Positions 56,905 through 64,000 of a DNA stretch of 64,000 nt are shown here, one piece after another. The DNA comes from Janthinobacterium sp. BJB426 (lineage in GTDB: Bacteria; Pseudomonadota; Gammaproteobacteria; Burkholderiales; Burkholderiaceae_D): positions 124,001 through 188,000 of the forward strand of contig NZ_PDZL01000012.1 of NCBI RefSeq assembly GCF_002735705.1. Reading direction: 5' to 3'. The notes beneath the pieces were generated by a model. It saw only the letters and a list, made by a program, of their open reading frames with translations. It was not told the origin of the DNA and did not search any database. The position numbers and the translations under genes were made by a program. Positions within the stretch are counted from its first letter, which is position 1; each line of letters begins with the position of its first letter.

Positions 56905-59763
56905 ATGGCGAGTAACAACGTAGCCCAATTTGCCACCGAACTGAAGATGCCTGCAGATTTGCTGCTGACGCAGCTGCGTTCTGCCGGCGTCGAGAAAAGT
57001 TCGACGTCAGATCCATTGTCGAAAGATGATAAGGACAAGCTTTTGGATCATCTGCGCCGCACACACGGCGCAGCGGCTGACACAGAAAAGAAAAAAATCA
57101 CCGTGACCCGCAAGGAAACGACTGAAATCAAGCAAGCTGACGCAACCGGCAAATCGCGCACCATCCAGGTGGAAGTGCGCAAGAAACGCACTTTCGTCCA
57201 GCGTGACGAAGCTGCGCCGGTCGCAGCAGAACCGGTCGCGCCTGCCGCACCGGTGATCGATCCCGCCGACGTGGCGCGCCGTGAAGAAGAAGCCCGTAAA
57301 CAGGCTGAATTGATCGCCCGCCAGGAAGCCGATCTGCGCGAAAAGCAAGAACGTCTGGCCAAGCTCGACGCGGAAAAAGAAGCCCAGGCGAAAGCCACGC
57401 AACAGGCTGAACTGGCTGCGAAGAAGGAAGCTGAAGCGGAAGCGAAGAAAGCCGCTGCCAAGGCTGCTGCCGCACCTGCCGCCAGCGCCGCTGCGCCTGT
57501 CGTTGATGACGCCGCCGCCGAAGCGAAAAAAGCTGCTGCCGCTGAAGAAGCGAAGAAGAAAGCCGCTGCCGCTGCTGTTGCCGCCAAGGAAGCCGCTGAC
57601 AAAGCGGAAGCCACCGAGCGTGCACGCAAGGCCGTTGCCGACGAAGTCGCCCAGATCAAGGCCATGATGAATGCGCCACGCCGCGCCATCAAGGCACCGG
57701 AACCCGTACCGGTTCCCGTCAAGCCGAAGGCGCCGGAAGGCACCCTGCACAAGCCAGCTGACAAGAAACCTGGCGACAAGCCGGGCGACAAGAAGCCTGC
57801 TGTTGCAGACAAGAAATCCATCAAGTCGGCGAATGTGTCGTCCACCTGGTCCGATGACGCGAAAAAACGCGGCACCACCGGTGGTCCTAAGCCACGCGGC
57901 AACAGCGGCCCAGGCGGCCGTGACAGCTGGCGCGGTGGCGCGAAGGGCCGTCGCCCGACGCACCATGACGACCGTGAATCGAACTTCCAGGCTCCTACGG
58001 AAGCCGTCGTCAAAGACGTGCACGTACCGGAAACGATCACCGTGGCCGAATTGGCGCACAAAATGTCCGTCAAGGCATCCGAAGTCATCAAGCATTTGAT
58101 GAAATTGGGCCAGATGTGCACGATCAACCAGGTGCTGGACCAGGAAACCGCCATGATTCTGGTGGAAGAAATGGGCCACAAGGCGTTCGCCGCCGAACTG
58201 GACGATCCGGAAGCGTTGCTGGCCGATGTGGGCGAACACGCGCACTTCGAAACCAAGCCACGCGCACCGGTGGTCACCGTCATGGGTCACGTCGACCACG
58301 GCAAGACCTCGTTGCTCGATTACATCCGTCGCGCCAAGGTTGCTTCCGGCGAAGCGGGCGGCATTACGCAGCATATCGGTGCTTACCACGTCGATACGCC
58401 ACGCGGCATGATCACCTTCCTCGACACCCCGGGTCACGAAGCGTTTACCGCGATGCGTGCCCGTGGCGCCAAGGCAACCGACATCGTCATTCTGGTGGTT
58501 GCCGCCGACGATGGCGTGATGCCGCAAACGAAAGAAGCGATTGCCCATGCGAAAGCAGCCGGCGTACCGCTGGTAGTGGCGATCAACAAGGTCGACAAAC
58601 CAGGCGGCAACGTTGACCGCGTGACGCAGGAACTGGTCGCCGAACAAGTCGTGCCGGAAGAATACGGTGGCGAATCGCCATTCGTGCCGGTCTCGGCCAA
58701 AACGGGTCAGGGTATCGACGACCTGCTGGAACAAGTGCTGTTGCAAGCCGAAGTGCTGGAACTGACGGCACCGGTCGATGCGCCTGCGCGCGGCCTGGTC
58801 GTCGAGGCACGTCTGGACAAGGGCCGTGGTCCTGTCGCGACGATCCTGGTGCAGTCCGGTACCCTGAAGCGCGGCGACGTGATTCTGGCGGGCTCTTCGT
58901 ATGGCCGTGTTCGCGCCATGCTGGACGAGAACGGCAAATCCATCGCTGAAGCGGGTCCTTCGATTCCGGTCGAAATCCAGGGCTTGACGGAAGTGCCGGT
59001 TGCCGGTGAAGAAGTCGTCGTCATGGCTGACGAGCGCAAGGCGCGTGAAATCGGTCTGTTCCGTCAAGGTAAGTTCCGCGACGTGAAACTGGCGAAACAG
59101 CAAGCTGCGAAACTGGAAAACATGTTCGACCAGATGGCCGAAGGCGAAGTGAAAAACTTGCCGCTGATCATCAAAACCGACGTGCAAGGTTCGCAAGAAG
59201 CGCTGGTCGGTTCGTTGCAGAAACTGTCGACCTCCGAAGTGCGCGTACAAGTTGTTCACGCAGCCGTCGGCGGCATCACGGAATCGGACGTCAACCTGGC
59301 AGTCGCCTCGAAAGCGGTCATCATCGGCTTCAACGCCCGTGCTGATGCCCAGGCGCGCAAGCTGGCCGAGTCGAATGGCGTGGACATTCGCTACTACAAC
59401 ATCATTTACGATGCGATCGACGAGATCAAATCGGCGTTGTCGGGCATGTTGGCACCAGAGAAACGCGAAACCGTCATCGGCCAGGTCGAGATCCGCCAGG
59501 TTATCCTGGTCTCGAAAGTGGGCGCGATTGCCGGTTGCCTGGTCACCGATGGCGTGGTCAAGCGTGCTTCTTCCGTCCGCCTGTTGCGCAACAACATCGT
59601 GGTGTGGAGTGGCGAGATCGACTCCCTGAAACGCTTCAAGGACGATGCGAAAGAAGTTCGCGCCGGTCTGGAGTGCGGCCTGTCGCTGAAGAACTACAAC
59701 GACATTCAGGTTGGCGACACCCTGGAAGTGTTCGAAGTCCAGGAAATCGCTCGTACCCTGTAA
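56905..59763 (+). CDS. infB: Translation initiation factor IF-2
   Basis: 952 residues. IF-2 is the GTPase that places fMet-tRNA on the 30S subunit. The N-terminal 50 residues form the IF2-N domain ([24 protein letters not shown]). A long Ala/Lys/Glu-rich helical linker (about 110-360) is followed by a second IF2-N-type segment ([23 protein letters not shown]). The G domain has G1 GHVDHGKT (461-468), G3 DTPGHEAF and G4 NKVDKPGG. Domains II-IV follow, ending in [17 protein letters not shown]. Full length. Between this gene and rbfA lies a hairpin without a T run. Confidence 0.98.
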   Translation: MASNNVAQFATELKMPADLLLTQLRSAGVEKSSTSDPLSKDDKDKLLDHLRRTHGAAADTEKKKITVTRKETTEIKQADATGKSRTIQVEVRKKRTFVQRDEAAPVAAEPVAPAAPVIDPADVARREEEARKQAELIARQEADLREKQERLAKLDAEKEAQAKATQQAELAAKKEAEAEAKKAAAKAAAAPAASAAAPVVDDAAAEAKKAAAAEEAKKKAAAAAVAAKEAADKAEATERARKAVADEVAQIKAMMNAPRRAIKAPEPVPVPVKPKAPEGTLHKPADKKPGDKPGDKKPAVADKKSIKSANVSSTWSDDAKKRGTTGGPKPRGNSGPGGRDSWRGGAKGRRPTHHDDRESNFQAPTEAVVKDVHVPETITVAELAHKMSVKASEVIKHLMKLGQMCTINQVLDQETAMILVEEMGHKAFAAELDDPEALLADVGEHAHFETKPRAPVVTVMGHVDHGKTSLLDYIRRAKVASGEAGGITQHIGAYHVDTPRGMITFLDTPGHEAFTAMRARGAKATDIVILVVAADDGVMPQTKEAIAHAKAAGVPLVVAINKVDKPGGNVDRVTQELVAEQVVPEEYGGESPFVPVSAKTGQGIDDLLEQVLLQAEVLELTAPVDAPARGLVVEARLDKGRGPVATILVQSGTLKRGDVILAGSSYGRVRAMLDENGKSIAEAGPSIPVEIQGLTEVPVAGEEVVVMADERKAREIGLFRQGKFRDVKLAKQQAAKLENMFDQMAEGEVKNLPLIIKTDVQGSQEALVGSLQKLSTSEVRVQVVHAAVGGITESDVNLAVASKAVIIGFNARADAQARKLAESNGVDIRYYNIIYDAIDEIKSALSGMLAPEKRETVIGQVEIRQVILVSKVGAIAGCLVTDGVVKRASSVRLLRNNIVVWSGEIDSLKRFKDDAKEVRAGLECGLSLKNYNDIQVGDTLEVFEVQEIARTL

Positions 59764-59777
59764 TCACAGCAGTAATG

Positions 59778-59801
59778 GCGCGGACATATCGTTGTCCGCG
59801 C
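59778..59801 (+). other. Intercistronic hairpin between infB and rbfA
   Basis: Stem GCGCGGACA / TGTCCGCGC with a six-base loop and no T run. It may stabilise or process the operon mRNA rather than terminate it. Confidence 0.6.
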
Positions 59802-59877
59802 AAACACGTGGGGCGCATTGGTCAACGGGCAACCGTTTGACTCATGCGCCCTGCGGCACTTAGGACAGCATAAAATC

Positions 59878-60294
59878 ATGGCTAAACATAGCAAAACCAT
59901 GCCAGCGCGCGGCTTGCGCGTGGCCGACCAGATCCAACGCGATCTGGCTGAAATCGTCGCCTACGAATTGAAGGATCCACGCGTCGGCACGATGATCACC
60001 ATCACCGAAGTGCAGATCACCCCCGATTACGCGCACGCCAAGGTGTTTTTCACGATGTTGAAAGACAGCAAGGAAGCCATCAAGAACACCACCGAAGGCC
60101 TGATGGCCGCATCTGGCTTCATCCGTGGCTTGCTGGGCAAGCGCCTGCACATCCACACCCTGCCGATGCTGCATTTCGTGCACGACAGCTCGACTTCGCG
60201 CGGCATGGAAATGTCCTTGCTGATCGACAAAGCCAACGCCACGCGCGCGGCTGACGCCGAGCCGGATGTCAAACCAGAAGCGGACGAGCAATAA
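59878..60294 (+). CDS. rbfA: Ribosome-binding factor A
   Basis: 138 residues of the small KH-like RbfA family, which binds the 30S subunit during maturation and cold adaptation. Family marks are [48 protein letters not shown] and the region ending [23 protein letters not shown] 59878 ([12 protein letters not shown]) is chosen; the extension to 59818 reads the intercistronic region. truB follows two bases after the stop. The C-terminal acidic tail ([13 protein letters not shown]) is dispensable in homologues. Confidence 0.95.
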   Translation: MAKHSKTMPARGLRVADQIQRDLAEIVAYELKDPRVGTMITITEVQITPDYAHAKVFFTMLKDSKEAIKNTTEGLMAASGFIRGLLGKRLHIHTLPMLHFVHDSSTSRGMEMSLLIDKANATRAADAEPDVKPEADEQ

Positions 60295-60296
60295 CA

Positions 60297-61232
60297 GTGG
60301 CGGGTCCGAAGAAACCGCCCGGCATCAAGCGGGTGCGCGACCTGGTCGACGGCGTCTTGCTGTTGGATAAGCCCGTGGGCTGGTCCAGCAATGACGCCCT
60401 GATCAAGGCCAAGCGCGTCCTGAACGCGAAAAAAGCGGGCCATACGGGCACGCTGGATCCGTTCGCCACGGGCTTGTTGCCGCTGTGCTTTGGCGAAGCG
60501 ACGAAGTTCTCGCAGGACTTGCTGGAAGCCGATAAAACCTACGAAACCCTGGTACACCTGGGGCAGACGACGGATACGGGCGATACCGAGGGCGAAGTGC
60601 TGGAAACGCGCGATGTCAACGTCACGCAAGAGCAAATCGAAGCCGTGCTGGCGCAGTTCCGCGGACCGATTTTGCAGACGCCGCCCATGTACTCGGCCTT
60701 GAAACGGGACGGCAAGCCCTTATATGAGTATGCAAGGGCAGGCATCACGCTGGAGCGCGAAGCGCGCCCGGTGACCATCCACAAGCTCGAGTTCCTCGGC
60801 TATGACGCCCCGTTCCTGAAATTGTCCGTGATGTGCAGCAAGGGCACTTATATCCGCGTGCTGGGCGAAGACATCGGCCATGCCCTTGGTTGCGGCGGCC
60901 ATCTGAACGCCTTGCGCCGCACGCAGGTGGGCAACCTGACGCTGGACGGCGTCGTCACGCTCGATGAGTTGACGGCGGATGCCGCGCCGCTGAGCCTGCT
61001 GGCGCCCGTCGATGCATTATTGTCAAGTTTCCCCGCCGTCCAGCTGACGGAAGAATTGGCCAAGCGTTTCCTGCATGGCCAGCGCATCGCGCTGGGCAAG
61101 GAAGACGTTGCCGTGCCAGCCGAGCCGGGCAGGGTGCGCGTGTATCACGACAGCAAGCTGCTGGGCACGGGCCAGTTGCAGGAATACAGCATCCTGGCGC
61201 CGGAACGCTTGATTGCCACAGCGCATCAATAA
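60297..61232 (+). CDS. truB: tRNA pseudouridine-55 synthase TruB
   Basis: 311 residues with a GTG start two bases after the rbfA stop. TruB isomerises U55 in the T loop of tRNAs. The catalytic Asp is in GHTGTLDPFATGLLPLCFGEATKF. Other marks are LLLDKPVGWSSNDAL, RFRGPILQTPPMYSALKRDGKPLYEYAR and CSKGTYIRVLGEDIG, followed by a C-terminal PUA-like domain. Last gene of the rimP operon, as shown by the terminator 25 bases downstream. Confidence 0.96.
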   Translation: MAGPKKPPGIKRVRDLVDGVLLLDKPVGWSSNDALIKAKRVLNAKKAGHTGTLDPFATGLLPLCFGEATKFSQDLLEADKTYETLVHLGQTTDTGDTEGEVLETRDVNVTQEQIEAVLAQFRGPILQTPPMYSALKRDGKPLYEYARAGITLEREARPVTIHKLEFLGYDAPFLKLSVMCSKGTYIRVLGEDIGHALGCGGHLNALRRTQVGNLTLDGVVTLDELTADAAPLSLLAPVDALLSSFPAVQLTEELAKRFLHGQRIALGKEDVAVPAEPGRVRVYHDSKLLGTGQLQEYSILAPERLIATAHQ

Positions 61233-61256
61233 GTCACAGCAACGTCATATTACCCA

Positions 61257-61286
61257 GCGACACTCGTTAAACAGTGTCGCTTTTTT
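61257..61286 (+). terminator. Intrinsic terminator after truB
   Basis: GCGACACT / AGTGTCGC with an eight-base loop and six T. It ends the rimP-truB operon. Confidence 0.88.
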
Positions 61287-61331
61287 AAACAAACCGTCCC
61301 CGACTGCGGGAGCCGCCAGCATTTTTAGATA

Positions 61332-61356
61332 GCGTTGCAACGCAACATGCTATACT
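61332..61356 (+). promoter_or_regulatory. typA promoter region with 12-bp palindrome
   Basis: A -10 element TATACT (61351-61356) has no good -35. Instead the perfect palindrome GCGTTGCAACGC (61332-61343) lies across the position just downstream of where a -35 would fall, suggesting an operator or activator site. Confidence 0.45.
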
Positions 61357-61439
61357 ACGCGGTTCCGGAAATAGATTAGCATTCGGGTATCTCGTACACC
61401 TTGTACGCACTCCGCAGTTTTTCAGTAACTACTACGACC

Positions 61440-63272
61440 ATGTCAAATACAAAACGCGCAATTCGTAATATCGCCATTATCGCCCACGTTGACCACGGCA
61501 AAACCACGCTGGTGGATCAGCTGCTGCGCCAGTCCGGCACCTTCCGTGAAAACCAAGCGGTCGACACCCGAGTCATGGACTCGAACGACCTGGAAAAGGA
61601 GCGCGGCATTACGATTCTGTCGAAGAACTGCGCTGTTGAGTACGAAGGCACCCACATCAACATCGTCGACACCCCAGGCCACGCCGACTTCGGCGGCGAA
61701 GTGGAGCGTGTTCTGTCGATGGTGGACTCGGTTCTGCTGCTGGTCGATGCACAAGAAGGCCCGATGCCGCAAACCCGTTTCGTCACGCGCAAAGCGCTGG
61801 CACTGGGTCTGAAGCCTATCGTTATCGTCAACAAGGTCGACCGTCCAGGCGCGCGCCCGGACTGGGCCATCAACCAGACGTTCGAACTGTTCGACAAGCT
61901 GGGTGCGACCGACGAGCAACTGGATTTCCCTATCATTTACGCTTCGGGCCTGAACGGCTATGCCGGCCTGACCGAAGACGTGCGCAGCGGCGACATGAAG
62001 CCAATGTTTGACGCCATCCTGGAACACGTTCCAGTACGCGACGACAATCCTGAAGGCCCGCTGCAAATGCAGATCACCTCGCTGGACTACTCGTCGTACG
62101 TCGGCAAGATCGGCATTGGCCGCGTCAACCGCGGTACCGTCAAAGTTGGTCAAGACGTGCTGGTCATCAATGGTCCAGGCGCCACGCCTATCAAAGGCCG
62201 CATCAACCAGGTGCTGAACTTCAAGGGCCTGGAGCGCGTGCTGGTTGACGAAGCTGTTGCCGGCGACATCTGCCTGATCAACGGTATCGACGAAATCGGC
62301 ATCGGTTCGACCCTGTGCGCAGTCGATACCCCGGACCCGCTGCCGATGCTGACCGTCGACGAGCCGACCCTGACCATGAACTTCATGGTCAACAACTCGC
62401 CACTGGCTGGCCGCGAAGGCAAGTTCGTTACCTCGCGCCAACTGCGTGACCGTCTGGACCGCGAACTGAAAGCCAACGTTGCTCTGCGCGTTTCGCCAAC
62501 CGACGACGACACGATCTTTGAAGTGTCGGGCCGCGGCGAGCTGCACCTGACGATTTTGATCGAAAACATGCGTCGCGAAGGCTTCGAGCTGGCCGTATCG
62601 CGTCCACGCGTGGTCTTCAAAATGGTCGATGGCGTGCGCCACGAGCCGTTTGAAAACCTGTCGGTTGATGTTGAAGAAGTCAACCAGGGCGGCGTCATGG
62701 AAGAACTGGGCCGTCGTCGTGGCGACCTGCAAAACATGGAATCGGATGGCAAGGGTCGCGTGCGTCTCGAGTACCTGATCCCGGCGCGTGGCCTGATCGG
62801 CTTCCAGGGCGAATTCATGACCCTGACCCGCGGCACCGGCTTGATGAGCCACGTATTCCATGAATACGCGCCAGTCGACAACACCCGTGGCGAAATGGCT
62901 GGCCGTCGTAACGGCGTGCTGATCTCGCAAGATGACGGCGCCGCTGTTGCCTACGCGATCTGGAAACTGCAAGACCGCGGCCGCATGTTCGTGTCGCACA
63001 ATGACCCAGTCTACGAAGGCATGGTCATCGGTATCCACTCGCGCGACAACGACCTGGTCGTCAACCCGATCAAGGGCAAGCAGCTGACCAACGTGCGTTC
63101 GTCGGGTACCGACGAAGCGGTGCGCCTGGTACCACCAATTCAGATGTCGCTGGAATACGCAGTCGAATTCATCGAGGACGACGAACTGGTGGAAATCACG
63201 CCTAAATCGATCCGTCTGCGCAAGCGCTTCCTGAAAGAGCACGAGCGTAAAAAAGCGTCGCGTGATGCGTAA
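61440..63272 (+). CDS. typA: Ribosome-associated GTPase TypA/BipA
   Basis: 610 residues. A translational GTPase of the EF-G/LepA class that helps 50S assembly at low temperature and under stress. G1 [19 protein letters not shown], switch I region [16 protein letters not shown]3 [17 protein letters not shown]4 [12 protein letters not shown]. Beta-barrel and EF-G-like domains and the TypA-specific C-terminal domain follow ([46 protein letters not shown]). ATG 61440 ([20 protein letters not shown]) is chosen over an upstream in-frame start at 61401. It has its own promoter region after the truB terminator. Confidence 0.97.
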   Translation: MSNTKRAIRNIAIIAHVDHGKTTLVDQLLRQSGTFRENQAVDTRVMDSNDLEKERGITILSKNCAVEYEGTHINIVDTPGHADFGGEVERVLSMVDSVLLLVDAQEGPMPQTRFVTRKALALGLKPIVIVNKVDRPGARPDWAINQTFELFDKLGATDEQLDFPIIYASGLNGYAGLTEDVRSGDMKPMFDAILEHVPVRDDNPEGPLQMQITSLDYSSYVGKIGIGRVNRGTVKVGQDVLVINGPGATPIKGRINQVLNFKGLERVLVDEAVAGDICLINGIDEIGIGSTLCAVDTPDPLPMLTVDEPTLTMNFMVNNSPLAGREGKFVTSRQLRDRLDRELKANVALRVSPTDDDTIFEVSGRGELHLTILIENMRREGFELAVSRPRVVFKMVDGVRHEPFENLSVDVEEVNQGGVMEELGRRRGDLQNMESDGKGRVRLEYLIPARGLIGFQGEFMTLTRGTGLMSHVFHEYAPVDNTRGEMAGRRNGVLISQDDGAAVAYAIWKLQDRGRMFVSHNDPVYEGMVIGIHSRDNDLVVNPIKGKQLTNVRSSGTDEAVRLVPPIQMSLEYAVEFIEDDELVEITPKSIRLRKRFLKEHERKKASRDA

Positions 63273-63391
63273 TCTGTTGTAGTGCATGGCCTGCGGGCCA
63301 TGCCACGCTCAAGCCCGTTGCTCCGCCTTTCCTTCACCGGTGAGGCGCGCAGCGGGTTTGTCATTTGCAGCTCCTGTTTTTTGTAGACACC

Positions 63392-64000
63392 ATGACTTCC
63401 TCTTCTTTGCCTTCCCGCCGCCTGTCCGTCGCCCCGATGATGGACTGGACCGACCGCCATTGCCGCAAGTTCCACCGCGAAATCACGCGCCATACCTGGC
63501 TCTACACCGAGATGGTGACGACGGGCGCGCTGGTCTACGGCGACGTGGAGCGCCATTTGCGCTTCAACGAGGACGAGCATCCGGTGGCGCTGCAGCTGGG
63601 CGGCAGCGATCCGAAGGACCTGGCCACCAGCGCGAAGCTGGGCCAGCAGTGGGGCTACGACGAGGTCAACCTGAATTGCGGTTGCCCGTCCGAGCGCGTG
63701 CAAAAGGGCGCGTTTGGCGCCTGCCTGATGGCCGAGCCGCAACTGGTGGCCGACTGCGTGAAAGCCATGCGCGACGTGGTCGACATCGACGTCACAGTGA
63801 AACACCGCATCGGCATCGATGACAGCGAATCGTATGACTTCGTGCGCGATTTCGTCGGCACCGTGGCCGACGCCGGCTGCAAGACGTTTATCGTGCATGC
63901 GCGCAATGCCATCCTGAAAGGCCTGAGCCCGAAGGAAAACCGCGAAGTGCCGCCCCTCAAGTATGACTATGCCTACCGCTTGAAGCGTGATTTTCCGCAA
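63392..64000 (+). CDS. dusA: tRNA-dihydrouridine synthase DusA, 3' truncated by window edge
   Basis: The first 203 residues of a flavin-dependent Dus protein; the frame runs off the right edge. It reduces uridines 20/20a in the D loop of tRNA. Visible marks are [20 protein letters not shown] (FMN site), [23 protein letters not shown], the catalytic Cys98 in [22 protein letters not shown], and [11 protein letters not shown]. The GxFGACLM segment and MDWTDRHCR favour DusA over DusB/DusC. Start ATG 63392. It follows typA by 119 bases, with a GCATGGCC-TGC-GGCCATGC type hairpin at about 63283-63303 in the gap. Confidence 0.93.
   Translation, partial: MTSSSLPSRRLSVAPMMDWTDRHCRKFHREITRHTWLYTEMVTTGALVYGDVERHLRFNEDEHPVALQLGGSDPKDLATSAKLGQQWGYDEVNLNCGCPSERVQKGAFGACLMAEPQLVADCVKAMRDVVDIDVTVKHRIGIDDSESYDFVRDFVGTVADAGCKTFIVHARNAILKGLSPKENREVPPLKYDYAYRLKRDFPQ

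Overview
The window is a GC-rich bacterial chromosome segment with dense, short-spaced genes. Gene content and order point to a betaproteobacterium of the Oxalobacteraceae (Janthinobacterium / Massilia / Duganella type): ntrBC, corA, rsmE, tkt-gap, glnE, a YhdP-type AsmA-like protein with a nitrilase and tldD, scpB-rluB, and rimP-nusA-infB-rbfA-truB-typA-dusA, with many large TonB-dependent receptors between housekeeping blocks. This placement is inferred from protein flavour and synteny, not from a database match. I saw no rRNA, tRNA, insertion sequence, phage or CRISPR.

Layout. 1-4.8 kb: nitrogen two-component pair ntrB (cut by the left edge) and ntrC, CorA transporter, and a cytosolic GAF histidine kinase. 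5.2-8.0 kb: TonB-dependent receptor 1. 8.1-9.75 kb: FAD-dependent oxidoreductase (minus). 9.75-11.2 kb: a long AT-rich gene-free region with hairpins, a nested palindrome and two tandem intrinsic terminators. 11.2-14.3 kb: Oar-like TonB receptor with highly-expressed-type codon use. 14.4-18.5 kb: rsmE (minus), transketolase, GAPDH. 18.5-22.4 kb (minus): a small secreted Cys peptide, a DUF1275/YoaK membrane protein, glnE. 22.6-29.1 kb: yhdP, nitrilase, tldD. 29.2-42.6 kb: four more TonB-dependent receptors, all minus, interrupted by a plus-strand DAHP synthase (aroG). 43.2-48.8 kb: complete oligopeptide-type ABC importer. 48.8-51.2 kb: DedA-rhodanese fusion and glucokinase. 51.6-54.5 kb: scpB-rluB. 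54.6-61.2 kb: rimP-nusA-infB-rbfA-truB translation/transcription operon. 61.4-64.0 kb: typA and the start of dusA.

How it fits together. Six outer-membrane TonB-dependent receptors in 38 kb, next to an inner-membrane peptide-type ABC importer, suggest a scavenging lifestyle; no TonB/ExbBD, FecR or ECF sigma gene accompanies them. Five receptors fall into two subfamilies by C-terminal and loop sequence. Several share an N-terminal signal motif and a TTGACA-type promoter. The central metabolic, nitrogen-control and ribosome genes are conventional.

The strongest regulatory observation is upstream of aroG: a well-formed promoter, a 22-codon leader peptide with five Phe and two Tyr codons, mutually exclusive base-pairing segments, and an intrinsic terminator just before the gene. 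This is a textbook attenuator layout on a DAHP synthase. Other candidate RNA regulators are the terminator-bearing leaders of rimP-nusA-infB and of the receptor at 39762-42560, and the structured region 10440-10925.
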